Shown: piece after piece, positions 1 to 8,138 of the stretch
Numbering within the stretch: the stretch's first letter is position 1
How the letters are laid out: each line of letters begins with the position of its first letter
Origin: Nesterenkonia muleiensis
GTDB taxonomy: Bacteria > Actinomycetota > Actinomycetes > Actinomycetales > Micrococcaceae
Assembly: GCF_003600155.1 (NCBI RefSeq)
Contig: NZ_QWLD01000029.1
Coordinates: 28,406 to 92,405 of the forward strand
Direction: 5' to 3'
DNA: 64,000 nt
Program-made: the position numbers and the translations under genes
Notes under the pieces: model-generated
The model's input: only the letters and a program-made list of their open reading frames with translations
Database searches by the model: none
Told to the model about the DNA's origin: nothing

Positions 1-908
1 ACCCGGCGGAGCTGGAGGTCGAGCGCGGGGTGATCCTGGAGGAGCTGGCCATGGCTGAGGACGACCCCGCCGATGTGGTCCAGGAGCGTTTCGCCGAGCA
101 GGTGCTGGACGGCCATCCGCTGGGCCGGCCCATCGGCGGGACCCCGGAGGAGATCAGTGCGGCAACCCGCGACGACGTGGTGGACCACTACCACCGCTGG
201 TACCGCCCGGAGGAACTGGTCATCACCGCCGCCGGGGGACTGGAGCACGACGCCGTCTGTCGCCTGGTTGCCCAGGCGCTGGATGGCTCCCGCTGGGACG
301 TCTCCGCGGCGTCGTCGCCCGCTGCGCTGCGCTCTGCGCGCCAGCAGCAGATTCCGGTGCGTTCTGGCGTGGAGCAGATCAGCAAACCGGTGGAGCAGGC
401 CCAGGTGATTCTGGGCGGGCGCGGCCTGGCCGCCTCCGACCCGGACCGGTACGCGCTGAGCCTGCTGCACGCCATCCTCGGCGGTGGGATGTCTTCCCGG
501 CTGTTCCAGGAGGTGCGGGAGAGGCGTGGCCTGGCCTATTCGACCTTCTCCTTCTCCGCCGGCTACACCGATGCCGGCTACTACGGACTCTATGCCGGCT
601 GTCTGCCCTCCAAGGTGGACAAGGTCATCGGTGTGCTGGAGGAGCAGTTACAGCGCATGGCCGCCGAGCCGGTCAGCGCCGAGGAGCTCGCCCGCGCCAA
701 AGGTCAGCTGCGCGGAGGCACGGTGCTCGGCATGGAGGAGACCTCCTCCCGGATGAACAGGCTGGGCACCGCCGAGCTGGTGCGCGGGGAGTTCGTCGAC
801 ATCTCCGAGACCCTGGCCGAAGTGGATTCCGTCACCGCCGCCGATGTGCAGCGGGTGGCCTCCAGGCTGCTGACCGGCCCGCTGGCCACCACCATCGTTG
901 CGCCCTAG
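1..908 (+). CDS. M16 family zinc peptidase, C-terminal part (partial)
   Basis: The reading frame is open from base 3 and enters from outside the window, so the N-terminal zinc-binding HxxEH region is not visible. What remains is about 300 residues: the end of the first M16 domain (motif YRPEELVITAAGG) and the second, inactive-type domain, with the typical GGGMSSRLFQEVRERRGLAYS pattern split around residues 160-180 of the visible part. M16 peptidases degrade small peptides or presequence-like substrates as a clam of two homologous domains. In actinobacteria one such gene lies upstream of dapB, as here. No other reading fits; the exact substrate cannot be told. Confidence 0.9.
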   Translation, partial: PAELEVERGVILEELAMAEDDPADVVQERFAEQVLDGHPLGRPIGGTPEEISAATRDDVVDHYHRWYRPEELVITAAGGLEHDAVCRLVAQALDGSRWDVSAASSPAALRSARQQQIPVRSGVEQISKPVEQAQVILGGRGLAASDPDRYALSLLHAILGGGMSSRLFQEVRERRGLAYSTFSFSAGYTDAGYYGLYAGCLPSKVDKVIGVLEEQLQRMAAEPVSAEELARAKGQLRGGTVLGMEETSSRMNRLGTAELVRGEFVDISETLAEVDSVTAADVQRVASRLLTGPLATTIVAP

Positions 909-916
909 AACCTGAG

Positions 917-932
917 TGATATCGCGATATCA
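917..932. promoter_or_regulatory. Perfect 16-bp palindrome, probable toxin-antitoxin operator
   Basis: TGATATCGCGATATCA is a perfect inverted repeat lying 20 bases before the antitoxin start and just after the M16 stop codon. RHH/AbrB-type antitoxins usually autorepress by binding such a palindrome over the promoter. A TATCAT hexamer at 928-933 could be the -10 element, which would put the operator on the promoter. Operator function is inferred from position and symmetry. Confidence 0.55.
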
Positions 933-952
933 TAGGTGTGGAGGTGGTTGCC

Positions 953-1210
953 GTGCCCGACATTCTGATCAGAGGACTGTCCAAGGAAGCAATCGAAGAG
1001 TTCACGTCCGAGGCTGAAAAGCTTGGCCTGTCGCGAAACGAATACGTGAAGCGAAGGTTGCTGAGGGAACTTCGTGCTGATGTGGTGTACGCAGAGCACC
1101 GGGTGGCTCCCCGTTGGAGCTGGGATGATCTGCGGGAACTGACCGATGACTTCAGTCACGAGGAGATCGAGGAGATGGTCGGTGGTAAAGGGCCCTACAT
1201 GGATCATTGA
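953..1210 (+). CDS. VapB-like antitoxin
   Basis: Small protein of 85 residues. The N-terminus (PDILIRGLSKEAIEEF) looks like a ribbon-helix-helix DNA-binding segment, and the acidic C-terminus (residues 50-80, DDLRELTDDFSHEEIEEM) is of the kind that wraps around a PIN toxin. I chose GTG at 953 because GGAGGT at 940-945 is a good ribosome site 8 bases upstream; an in-frame GTG at 938 has none. It overlaps the PIN gene by 29 bases, the usual antitoxin-first arrangement. Role: neutralise the downstream toxin and repress the operon. Confidence 0.75.
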   Translation: MPDILIRGLSKEAIEEFTSEAEKLGLSRNEYVKRRLLRELRADVVYAEHRVAPRWSWDDLRELTDDFSHEEIEEMVGGKGPYMDH

Positions 1211-1607
1211 TACCTCTGCGTTCAATCGGCTGCACCGTGGGCAGGCATATCGGCCAGATTTATGGAAAGAACGAATCGATAGGGGATTGGTGTTCATTCT
1301 CTCGCCTACCCGGCTGGAGATCGGCACCCTTGCCCAGAGCGGAAAAGAACGGCGGCGACTGTTCATGATCCCGCCGTTGTCCCTATTGCCGGTGGAGTAT
1401 CTGACTCCGAGGATTGAGAATCGGGCGGATGAGGTGCAGACCCAGCTTGCCGATCATGGCTGGCACCGCGCGCCCGGCCCCCACGACCTTTTGCTAGCGG
1501 CAGCAGGGGAGATCCTAGGACACACTGTGCTCCACGATGACAGAGATTTCGAGCTGATCGCCGAGGTCACCGGACAATCAGTCGAGCGTTTGGAGCTCAC
1601 AGCGTAG
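1182..1607 (+). CDS. PIN-domain toxin, VapC-like ribonuclease
   Basis: About 141 residues with the PIN-domain acidic residues in order: Asp in WIIDTSAF near residue 10, Glu in RLEIGTLA near 47, Asp in PHDLLLAAAG near 103 and the terminal LHDDRDFE near 121. PIN toxins are metal-dependent RNases, usually cutting tRNA or rRNA. The GTG start at 1182 follows GAGGAG-rich sequence within the antitoxin gene; an in-frame ATG-like start further up (1146) would add a basic stretch not seen in the family. Translationally coupled to the upstream antitoxin. All catalytic acids seem present, so it is probably functional. Confidence 0.8.
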   Translation: MVKGPTWIIDTSAFNRLHRGQAYRPDLWKERIDRGLVFILSPTRLEIGTLAQSGKERRRLFMIPPLSLLPVEYLTPRIENRADEVQTQLADHGWHRAPGPHDLLLAAAGEILGHTVLHDDRDFELIAEVTGQSVERLELTA

Positions 1608-1664
1608 GCTCTAAGAGAGCGAGTCGGGCCCCGGCTCAATGCGAAGCAGTGAGATGGGAAGCGA

Positions 1665-2180
1665 GTGAACGCCATGACTGACTATGATCCCCACGCTCGA
1701 GTGGTCGCGCCGGTGATTGTCTCCACGCGGGCAGCCACCGGTGAACGGGAGGACAAATCGGCGCCGGTCATCGCCGAGTTCGCCGGGACCATCGGCTTTG
1801 TCACTCGTCCGCCGGTCATTATCCCCGACGGCGAAGGCGTGCTGGCCGCACTGTCTGAGCTGATCGTGCAGGTTGAGCCTGCGGTGATCATCACCTCCGG
1901 CGGCACCGGGCTCACCCCGGACGACCTCACCCCCGAATACACCAAACCTATGCTGGACAAGGAGATCCCCGGCGTGATGGAGGCCATTCGTGCCCACGGC
2001 CGGAAGCTCACGCCGCTGGCCGCGATCAGCCGCGGGGTGGCCGGAGTGAAGGACTCCACGGTGATCGTCAACCTGCCCGGCTCGCCCAAAGCGGTGCGCG
2101 AAGGTATGGAAGTGCTGGTCGAGCTGCTGCCGCACCTCTGCGACCAGGTGGCCGATATCCGCGACGCCCACTGGGGGTGA
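1665..2180 (+). CDS. MogA/MoaB-type molybdenum cofactor protein
   Basis: A protein of 171 residues, the usual size of single-domain MogA/MoaB proteins. It has the molybdopterin-binding motif TSGGTGLTPDDLTPE near residues 77-91 and the C-terminal SRGVAGVKDSTVIVNLPGSP region near 122-141. These proteins adenylylate or bind molybdopterin during cofactor synthesis. No other moa gene is adjacent. In Micrococcales a moaB-type gene is common near the M16/dapB region. GTG at 1665 is preceded by GGGAAG; an internal ATG at 1674 is the alternative start. Confidence 0.85.
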   Translation: MNAMTDYDPHARVVAPVIVSTRAATGEREDKSAPVIAEFAGTIGFVTRPPVIIPDGEGVLAALSELIVQVEPAVIITSGGTGLTPDDLTPEYTKPMLDKEIPGVMEAIRAHGRKLTPLAAISRGVAGVKDSTVIVNLPGSPKAVREGMEVLVELLPHLCDQVADIRDAHWG

Positions 2181-2342
2181 GCCTCCCGCGGATGGGCGAT
2201 CCCCTGGCCGCCCTCTCCCCATCGATTGGCCGAATGCGCCGCTAATTCCCCCTAAACTCGGCCGAATTATGGGCAGAATCGGCCACTCAACGCAGGGCGA
2301 TCCTTCAACGCAGAATTGGCTGAGGGGAACCTGTGGGCTCAG

Positions 2343-2783
2343 TCAGTTTGCGCGGTGCAGATCGATGGCCTGCTTCATGGTGCGCCGGGCGCGGGGCCGG
2401 TCGCCGGCGACGTCGTAGGCATAGGCCAGCCGGTACCACACCCGCCAGTCCTCAGGCGTGGCCTCGGCCTCGGCCTTGAAGCGGGCGAACTGCTCATCGG
2501 CCTGCTCGCGGTTCGGCCGCCCAGCAGGTGAGCGCTGCACCGTATCCTCAGGGAGTCCACCCTCCTGGGACAGGATCCGGCCCAGCCGCTCAGTACGCAC
2601 ACCGAAGCTGATCGACTTCCACAAAAACCAGACCCCCACGGCCACCAGCACCAGGGCGCCGAGTCCCAGCGAACGGGCGACGGCGTCGTCGACCCTCAGG
2701 AACCGGATGGCCGAGGTTGCCGCACCGGTCATGATGATCGTCACCAGAACGATCATCACCCAGGTCCACACCTTGTCCTTCAT
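2343..2783 (-). CDS. Membrane-anchored TPR protein
   Basis: A protein of 146 residues with two N-terminal transmembrane segments (about residues 7-27 and 38-57) followed by a soluble part that holds a tetratricopeptide-like helix pair: DWRVWYRLAYAYDVAGD near 112-128 and the following RARRTMKQAIDL. It lies downstream of dapB on the same strand, with about 100 bases between. Small TPR membrane proteins of this kind are conserved beside dapB in related actinobacteria; their function is not established. Probably a scaffold at the membrane; that is inference only. Confidence 0.7.
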   Translation of the reverse strand: MKDKVWTWVMIVLVTIIMTGAATSAIRFLRVDDAVARSLGLGALVLVAVGVWFLWKSISFGVRTERLGRILSQEGGLPEDTVQRSPAGRPNREQADEQFARFKAEAEATPEDWRVWYRLAYAYDVAGDRPRARRTMKQAIDLHRAN

Positions 2784-2889
2784 GATGATCCCTTCGCGGT
2801 CGTTGGCCTCTCACGACCATAATTCTGGGGCAGAAAAGTGCTGAGTCGTGGTGACCAGGGGCCACAGTATGGCGCACAGCGGGTTGCAG

Positions 2890-3651
2890 TCACAGGTCCA
2901 GGTAGCCGTCCAGCCCATGGGTCAGCCCAGGGCGGGAGCCGACTGTGCGCAGCCCCAGCAGCACTCCGGGCATGAAGCTGGCGCGGTCGAAGGAGTCGTG
3001 CCGGAAGGTCAGCTGCTCACCGACTGAGCCCAGCAGCACCTCCTGATGGGCCACCAGACCGCGCAGCCGCACCGAGTGCACCCGGATGCCGGCCACCTCG
3101 GCCCCCCGGGCACCCTCGAGCTGTGTCTGCGTGGCATCGGGGGAGGGCCCGGTGCCGGCCTCACCCCGGGCGGCGGCCATCAGCTCAGCGGTGCGCACCG
3201 CCGTCCCGGAGGGGGCATCCATTTTCTCCGGGTGGTGGAGCTCGATGATCTCGGCCGACTCGAAGTACTTCGCCGCCTGCGCGGCGAAGGCGGAAGCGAG
3301 CACCGAGCCCAGTGCGAAATTCGGGGCGATCAGCACACCTGTGGCATCGTCGTGCTCTGTCAGCTTCTGCTCCAGTGCCGCCAAGCGCTGGCCGTTCCAC
3401 CCGGTGGCACCGACCACCGCATGGATCCCGCGCTCCACGGCGAAGTGCACATTGACCTCCGTGGCCTCCGGCACCGTCAGATCCACTACGTGGGTGGCAC
3501 CGGACTCCGTCAGGCGCGCCAAGGAGTCTCCACGGCCCAGGGCCGCCACCAGGTCCATGTCCCCGGCGGCCTCCACCGCTTTGACCGCCTCTGAACCCAT
3601 CCGCCCTCCGGCGCCCAGCACCGCCACTCTGATCTCTTCAGCCATGGCCAC
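2890..3651 (-). CDS. dapB: 4-hydroxy-tetrahydrodipicolinate reductase
   Basis: A protein of 253 residues, typical length. N-terminal Rossmann motif VLGAGGRMGSEAV (near residues 10-22) binds NAD(P)H; the family signature ELHHPEKMDAPSGTA (near 138-152) carries the catalytic His and substrate-binding Lys. It makes tetrahydrodipicolinate for lysine and diaminopimelate, in the step after DapA, whose gene lies 1.5 kb away. ATG at 3651 and a second ATG at 3645 are both possible starts. Two copies of a dispersed hairpin repeat lie just upstream (3671-3796). Confidence 0.96.
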   Translation of the reverse strand: MAMAEEIRVAVLGAGGRMGSEAVKAVEAAGDMDLVAALGRGDSLARLTESGATHVVDLTVPEATEVNVHFAVERGIHAVVGATGWNGQRLAALEQKLTEHDDATGVLIAPNFALGSVLASAFAAQAAKYFESAEIIELHHPEKMDAPSGTAVRTAELMAAARGEAGTGPSPDATQTQLEGARGAEVAGIRVHSVRLRGLVAHQEVLLGSVGEQLTFRHDSFDRASFMPGVLLGLRTVGSRPGLTHGLDGYLDL

Positions 3652-3670
3652 CAGCCTACTGTGCTGTGTT

Positions 3671-3732
3671 GGTTCTGCGGGCGGGGAAACCCCGCCACGC
3701 TCTCGGCCGGGTTGCCGCGGCCTTCACGCCTG
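3671..3732 (+). repeat. Two-hairpin dispersed repeat, copy A
   Basis: Intergenic copy between dapB and the DUF418-like gene. First hairpin: GGCGGGG-AAA-CCCCGCC at 3680-3696, a perfect 7-bp stem. Second, weaker hairpin: GGCCG...CGGCC around 3705-3722. It ends in CTTCACGCCTG, shared with the other copies. Confidence 0.75.
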
Positions 3733-3737
3733 CAGCT

Positions 3738-3796
3738 GGTTCCGCGGGCGGAGTCCGGCATGCTCGTGGCCGGGTTGCCGCGGCCTTCACGCCTGA
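3738..3796 (+). repeat. Two-hairpin dispersed repeat, copy B
   Basis: Second copy in direct tandem with copy A, five bases after it. It keeps the GGTTCCGCGGGCGG start, GGCCGGGTTGCCGCGGCC and CTTCACGCCTGA end, but the first hairpin has decayed. The shared ends identify it as the same family. Confidence 0.75.
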
Positions 3797-3805
3797 TGTG
3801 GCCTC

Positions 3806-5149
3806 TCAGGAGGTGCCGGTGCTGAGCATGTGCGTCAGAGCCTCCAGCGGACCACGACGGCGCAGCAGCACCTTCACCGTTCCGGCGGCCAGAGCGGCCA
3901 CCACCAGCCAGAAGATCATGGTCTCCTCCGCCACCGACGCCAGGGGGGCGTCCTCCATCCGCCAGAACGGGCCCAGGACGATCAGGTGCCCTACGTACAG
4001 GCTCAGCGGCATCGCACCGGCCCCGGCCAGGGGCGCGAGCACCCACTGCAGCCGCAGCCTGTTCAGCAGCTGAGCGCTGAGCAGGCAGAGCCCCAGCACG
4101 GCAGCTGCGCAGCTGATGGTGTGCAGCAGGTCCAGATGACTGCCCTGGTGCGCCATCGGGATCAGGAACCACAACGGATCGGTCACCAGCGGCAGGAGAT
4201 GGTCCCCGGTCTCCAGTGCTCCCGCCAGCGCGCCCTCAGAATCGGCATAGGGCCGCATCCGCTCGGCCACGCCCGAACGCTGAATGGTGAACCACCCGAT
4301 CCAGTAGGTGAGCACCGCGCCGATGAGCCCGACCCCGAAGACCCGAAGCGCCGTTGCGGTGCGTGTCAGGTCCAGCCGGCCCATCGCCATCCCCGCGAAG
4401 AGATAGGCAGGCCACAGGATCAGCGGGTAGTAGCCGGTGACGAACAGGTCCAGGGTCAGCAGCCCGGGATTCGCCAGGTCGAAGATCATCGGCGAGTGCC
4501 ACAGCCGTTCCGGCGGTTCAGCGGCGCTGGGCCGCAGCAGGTTCTGCACCCACCAGTACAGCAGCGGTGCTGCGGCCACCCATGCGGCCGCCAGCCCAAA
4601 CAGAGCCCTGGCACCCAGCCGCAGAAACGGCAGGGCCAGCAGGAACAGCACCCCATAGTGCACCAGGATGACCGCCACACCGGCACCCAGCATGGAGACT
4701 ACGAGTCCGATGCCGATGATCACCGCAGCCCGGACAGCAACAGTGCTGGTCCCGGCGGCGGGCGCAGGTACCGCTCGCCTCTCGGACGGCTTGCGCCGGC
4801 CTTCGCGCCTCAAGTCGGCACGTCGCTGCGCTCGTGCCTCAGTGCTGCTGCCACCTGTCAGCAGGGCCAGGCCCACCCCGGCGAGCACTGCGAACAGTGC
4901 CGCCGAACGCCCGGAGAACAGCATGCCGGCCCAGGTGGCTTCACCGGTGCCCGGATCGGTGGTGGGCAGCACATGCACAGTCATCATGCCCAGCAGGGCC
5001 AGGCCCCGGGCAGCGTCGACACCCCACAGGCGTCCGCCGCGAACCGTGTTGGTTCCGGCGGCGCGCACCTGTCGCGCTCGCCTCTCGGCCGGCCTGTGCC
5101 GGCCTTCACGCCTGAAGCGGGTCCAGAATGCAGGGGGGCGTAGGCTCAC
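3806..5149 (-). CDS. DUF418/acyltransferase-like polytopic membrane protein
   Basis: A protein of 447 residues. The family signature WGVDAARGLALLGMMTVH (near residues 42-59) begins the first of roughly ten hydrophobic segments, and the last third has SLYVGHLIVLGPF. Proteins of this DUF418/DUF1624/NAGAT-like group are thought to transfer acyl groups across the membrane, but few are characterised. It is divergent from dapA with only 18 bases between them. Two copies of the hairpin repeat lie inside the frame, coding residues about 12-34 and 113-135, both Arg-rich. The GTG start at 5149 precedes the first copy; a GTG inside that copy (QVRAAGT) is the alternative start. Confidence 0.75.
   Translation of the reverse strand: MSLRPPAFWTRFRREGRHRPAERRARQVRAAGTNTVRGGRLWGVDAARGLALLGMMTVHVLPTTDPGTGEATWAGMLFSGRSAALFAVLAGVGLALLTGGSSTEARAQRRADLRREGRRKPSERRAVPAPAAGTSTVAVRAAVIIGIGLVVSMLGAGVAVILVHYGVLFLLALPFLRLGARALFGLAAAWVAAAPLLYWWVQNLLRPSAAEPPERLWHSPMIFDLANPGLLTLDLFVTGYYPLILWPAYLFAGMAMGRLDLTRTATALRVFGVGLIGAVLTYWIGWFTIQRSGVAERMRPYADSEGALAGALETGDHLLPLVTDPLWFLIPMAHQGSHLDLLHTISCAAAVLGLCLLSAQLLNRLRLQWVLAPLAGAGAMPLSLYVGHLIVLGPFWRMEDAPLASVAEETMIFWLVVAALAAGTVKVLLRRRGPLEALTHMLSTGTS
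4748..4814 (+). repeat. Two-hairpin dispersed repeat, copy C (inside a gene)
   Basis: Repeat copy antisense to the DUF418-like gene, with no stop codon in that frame; it encodes an Arg/Ala/Pro-rich insert (DLRREGRRKPSERRA) between two membrane segments. It matches the family in GGTCCCGGCGGCGGG, CTCGCCTCTCGG and the CCGGCCTTCGCGCCTCAAG end; the hairpins are imperfect. Confidence 0.7.
5051..5117 (+). repeat. Two-hairpin dispersed repeat, copy D (inside a gene)
   Basis: Copy at the 5' end of the DUF418-like gene, antisense to it. The second hairpin is perfect here: GGCCGGC-CTGT-GCCGGCC at 5087-5104. In the gene frame it encodes RFRREGRHRPAERRARQ. It may even supply an alternative GTG start codon. 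Confidence 0.75.
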
Positions 5150-5167
5150 ACAGGTAGGCTACTGCCT

Positions 5168-6181
5168 ATGAGTTCAGAGATGGTGCCTGACAGGGCCCGC
5201 GCAGGCGACGACGCGGCGCAGGCAGACCCCACATCCACCGGTCACGACTTCGACCCCTACCTGGCTGAAGGCGAGGTCAAGCACCCTGACCAGACCGATC
5301 CCCATTTTGGCCACCTCGCCACCGCGATGGTCACCCCGTTCACCAAGGATGACCGGGTCGACTTCAAAGCCTTCGAGGCGCTCGCGGCCAAGCTGGTGGA
5401 CGAGGGCAACGATTCCCTGGTGGTCTCCGGCACCACTGGCGAGACCTCCACCCTGGAGGACTATGAGAAGGCCGACCTGGTGCGCGCGGCCAAATCAGCG
5501 GTGGGCGACCGCGCCAAGATCATCGCCGGGACCTCCACCAACCACACCAGCCATGACCTGGAGATGGCCGCCCGCGCCGAGCGCGCCGGGGCCGACGGCC
5601 AGCTGGTGGTCACCCCCTACTACAACAAGCCCTCCCAGGACGGCGTGCTGGCGCATTACCGGGCTGTGGCCGATGCCGCAGACCTGCCGCTGATGATCTA
5701 CGACATCCCCGGACGCACCGGCATCCCGGTGGCCACGGAGACCGTCCTGCGGCTGGCCGAGCATCCGCGGATCATGAGCCTCAAGGATGCCAAGAACGAC
5801 ATCACCGCCACCACCGAGGTGCTGACCAAGACCGACCTGGAGGTCTACTCCGGCGACGACCAGAATGTCCTGGCCTGGATGGCCATGGGGGCTGCCGGCG
5901 TCGTCTCCGTCACCTCCCATGTGGCCGCGCCGACTTTCCGGCGTATGGTGGACGCGGTGCTGAACTATGACCTCAAAGAGGCACGCATCGCTCACGGCGA
6001 GCTGGGCCCGGTCATCCGCGCCGTCATGACCCGCGTGCAGGGTGCGGTGGCCTCCAAGCTGGTGCTCAGCTGGATGGGATTCCCCATCAATACAGACGTT
6101 CGCCTGCCCCTGGTGCAGGCCAATGAGGCCGAGCAGGAGCTCGTCCTCGCCGACCTGCGAGAGGCAGGCTGGAAGCTCTAG
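5168..6181 (+). CDS. dapA: 4-hydroxy-tetrahydrodipicolinate synthase
   Basis: A protein of 337 residues, somewhat longer than the usual 290-300 because of an N-terminal extension of about 45 residues rich in Asp and Ala; the barrel starts at HFGHLATAMVTPF. Signature SGTTGETSTL near residues 88-97, Tyr in LMIYDIPGRTG near 177, and the Schiff-base Lys in IMSLKDAKND near 201. It condenses pyruvate with aspartate semialdehyde. It starts 19 bases from the divergent membrane-protein gene and is followed after 18 bases by rnj, a pairing typical of actinobacteria. The true start could lie downstream of 5168. Confidence 0.95.
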   Translation: MSSEMVPDRARAGDDAAQADPTSTGHDFDPYLAEGEVKHPDQTDPHFGHLATAMVTPFTKDDRVDFKAFEALAAKLVDEGNDSLVVSGTTGETSTLEDYEKADLVRAAKSAVGDRAKIIAGTSTNHTSHDLEMAARAERAGADGQLVVTPYYNKPSQDGVLAHYRAVADAADLPLMIYDIPGRTGIPVATETVLRLAEHPRIMSLKDAKNDITATTEVLTKTDLEVYSGDDQNVLAWMAMGAAGVVSVTSHVAAPTFRRMVDAVLNYDLKEARIAHGELGPVIRAVMTRVQGAVASKLVLSWMGFPINTDVRLPLVQANEAEQELVLADLREAGWKL

Positions 6182-6199
6182 AAAGGAACCTGTCACAGC

Positions 6200-7882
6200 G
6201 TGACACCTGAAAAACTGCACACCCCGCCCAAGCTGACCGACGGCACCCTGCGGATCGTCCCGCTGGGCGGGCTCGGCGAGATCGGGCGGAATATGACCGT
6301 CTTCGAGATCGGCGGCAAACTGCTGATCGTCGACTGCGGCGTGCTCTTCCCTGAGGAGGAGCAACCCGGCGTCGACCTGATCCTGCCCGACTTCAGCTAT
6401 ATCGAGAACCGGCTCGACGACGTCGTCGGCGTGGTGCTGACCCACGGCCACGAGGACCACATCGGGGCAGTGCCCTATCTGCTACGGCAGAAGGAGGACA
6501 TCCCGATCATCGGGTCCAAGCTGACTTTGGCCCTGGTGGAGGCCAAGCTGGTCGAGCACCGGCTCAACGCCTATACCCTCACCGTCCGCGAGGGCGATGT
6601 GGAGCGGCTGGGACCGTTCGAGTGCGAGTTCGTGGCCGTCAACCACTCCATCCCCGACTCACTGGCGGTCTTCCTGCGCACCGAGGCCGGGACCGTGCTG
6701 CACACCGGCGACTTCAAGATGGACCAGCTGCCGCTGGACGGGCGCATCACCGACCTGCGGCACTTCGCCCGGCTCGGCGAGGAGGGTGTGGACCTCTACC
6801 TCTCGGATTCCACCAACGCGCATATCCCCGGGTTCACCACCCCGGAGAAGGAGATCGGCCCCACCATCGACCAGGTGATCTCCAAGGCCGAGCGGCGGGT
6901 GATTGTGGCCAGCTTCGCCAGCCACATCCACCGAGTCCAGCAGGTGCTCGACGCCGCGGCCGCCCACGGGCGCCGGGTCGCCTTTGTGGGCCGGTCGATG
7001 GTGCGGAACATGTCCATCGCCAAACAGCTGGGCTACCTGGAGATCCCTGAGGGCATCCTCATCGACCTGAAGAAGGTTGACCAGCTGCCCGACTACAAGG
7101 TGGTGCTGATGTCCACCGGCTCTCAGGGCGAGCCGATGGCCGCGCTGTCCCGGATGGCCAATGGCGACCACCAGGTACAGGTGGGTCAGGGCGACACGAT
7201 CATCCTGGCGTCGTCGTTGATTCCCGGCAACGAGAACTCGGTCTACCGGGTGATCAACGGGCTGATGAAGCTGGGCGCCGATGTCATCCACAAGGACAAC
7301 GCCAAAGTGCATGTCTCCGGACACGCCTCCGCCGGCGAACTGCTCTATTCCTACAACATCCTCAAGCCCGGCAACGCCATGCCGGTCCACGGTGAGCACC
7401 GGCACCTGATCGCCAACGGCAAACTGGCCGAGGCCACCGGGGTGGATCCGCGCAACGTGCTGCTGTGCGAGGACGGTTCCGTGGTCGATCTCCGCGACGG
7501 ACTGGCCCGCGAGGTCGGCCAGATCGAGGCCGGCTACGTCTACGTGGACGGCTCCTCGGTGGGCGAGATCACCGACTCCGAGCTCAAGGACCGGCGGACT
7601 CTGGGTGAGGAGGGCTTCATCTCGGTGATCACCGTGGTCAACCGGCAGACCGGCACCATCATCTCCGGGCCGGACATCCACGCCCGCGGTGTGGCTGAGG
7701 AGGATGAGGTCTTCAAGAGCATCAAGCCCAAGATCGCCAAGGCTCTCACCGAGGCCATCCAGGAGAACAAGGAGCACACCACCCATCAGCTCCAGCAGAT
7801 CGTGCGCCGCACCATCGGCTCCTGGGTCAGCCGGAAGCTGCGCCGGAAGCCGATGATCGTCCCTCTGGTGGTCGAGACCTGA
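6200..7882 (+). CDS. rnj: Ribonuclease J
   Basis: A protein of 560 residues, the RNase J length. Metallo-beta-lactamase motif LTHGHEDHIGAVPYLL near residues 80-95 coordinates two zinc ions; beta-CASP motifs follow, including SGHASAGELL near 373 and MPVHGEHRHL near 394. It combines endonuclease and 5'-3' exonuclease activity in mRNA decay and rRNA maturation. The GTG start at 6200 is preceded by GAAAGGAACC. Gene pair dapA-rnj is conserved in the phylum. A large inverted repeat follows the gene. Confidence 0.95.
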   Translation: MTPEKLHTPPKLTDGTLRIVPLGGLGEIGRNMTVFEIGGKLLIVDCGVLFPEEEQPGVDLILPDFSYIENRLDDVVGVVLTHGHEDHIGAVPYLLRQKEDIPIIGSKLTLALVEAKLVEHRLNAYTLTVREGDVERLGPFECEFVAVNHSIPDSLAVFLRTEAGTVLHTGDFKMDQLPLDGRITDLRHFARLGEEGVDLYLSDSTNAHIPGFTTPEKEIGPTIDQVISKAERRVIVASFASHIHRVQQVLDAAAAHGRRVAFVGRSMVRNMSIAKQLGYLEIPEGILIDLKKVDQLPDYKVVLMSTGSQGEPMAALSRMANGDHQVQVGQGDTIILASSLIPGNENSVYRVINGLMKLGADVIHKDNAKVHVSGHASAGELLYSYNILKPGNAMPVHGEHRHLIANGKLAEATGVDPRNVLLCEDGSVVDLRDGLAREVGQIEAGYVYVDGSSVGEITDSELKDRRTLGEEGFISVITVVNRQTGTIISGPDIHARGVAEEDEVFKSIKPKIAKALTEAIQENKEHTTHQLQQIVRRTIGSWVSRKLRRKPMIVPLVVET

Positions 7883-7918
7883 GGCCGGCGCCCGCCCTCT
7901 GTCTCACAAAGTGCGCGC

Positions 7919-7964
7919 GTGATGAACACCTGCGCGGGATATAACCTGCGCACACGTTCATCAC
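7919..7964. terminator. Long imperfect inverted repeat after rnj
   Basis: GTGATGAAC at 7919-7927 pairs with GTTCATCAC at 7956-7964, and the inner bases also match (18 of 23 positions), so the whole 46 bases are one near-palindrome centred on ATAT/TATA. It lies 37 bases after the rnj stop. There is no T run, so intrinsic termination is uncertain; it may instead be a dispersed palindromic element. The arms differ by compensatory-looking changes. Confidence 0.45.
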
Positions 7965-8138
7965 CTGCGGTGTCTGGGGTCGGGGCGGCGGACGAGGCGG
8001 GCGACGCACGGGACCGGGAGGTTACCGCCCCCGCCGACGTCGCGGCAAAGGGGATATCTACAGATTCGGCGACCCCCTTCCTCTCCTCCCCGCGCGTAAA
8101 TGCGGGTGTTCCGGCGCGCCGGCGGCTAGGTTGGGACT

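Noticed and set aside
3830..5143. Plus-strand open frame opposite the DUF418-like gene (437 codons)
   Set aside because: Its translation is Gln/His/Arg-rich with no domain, while the minus strand has a family signature and membrane segments.
6659..7786. Minus-strand open frame across rnj (375 codons)
   Set aside because: It is antisense to a clear RNase J gene, with no ribosome site and no recognisable domain.
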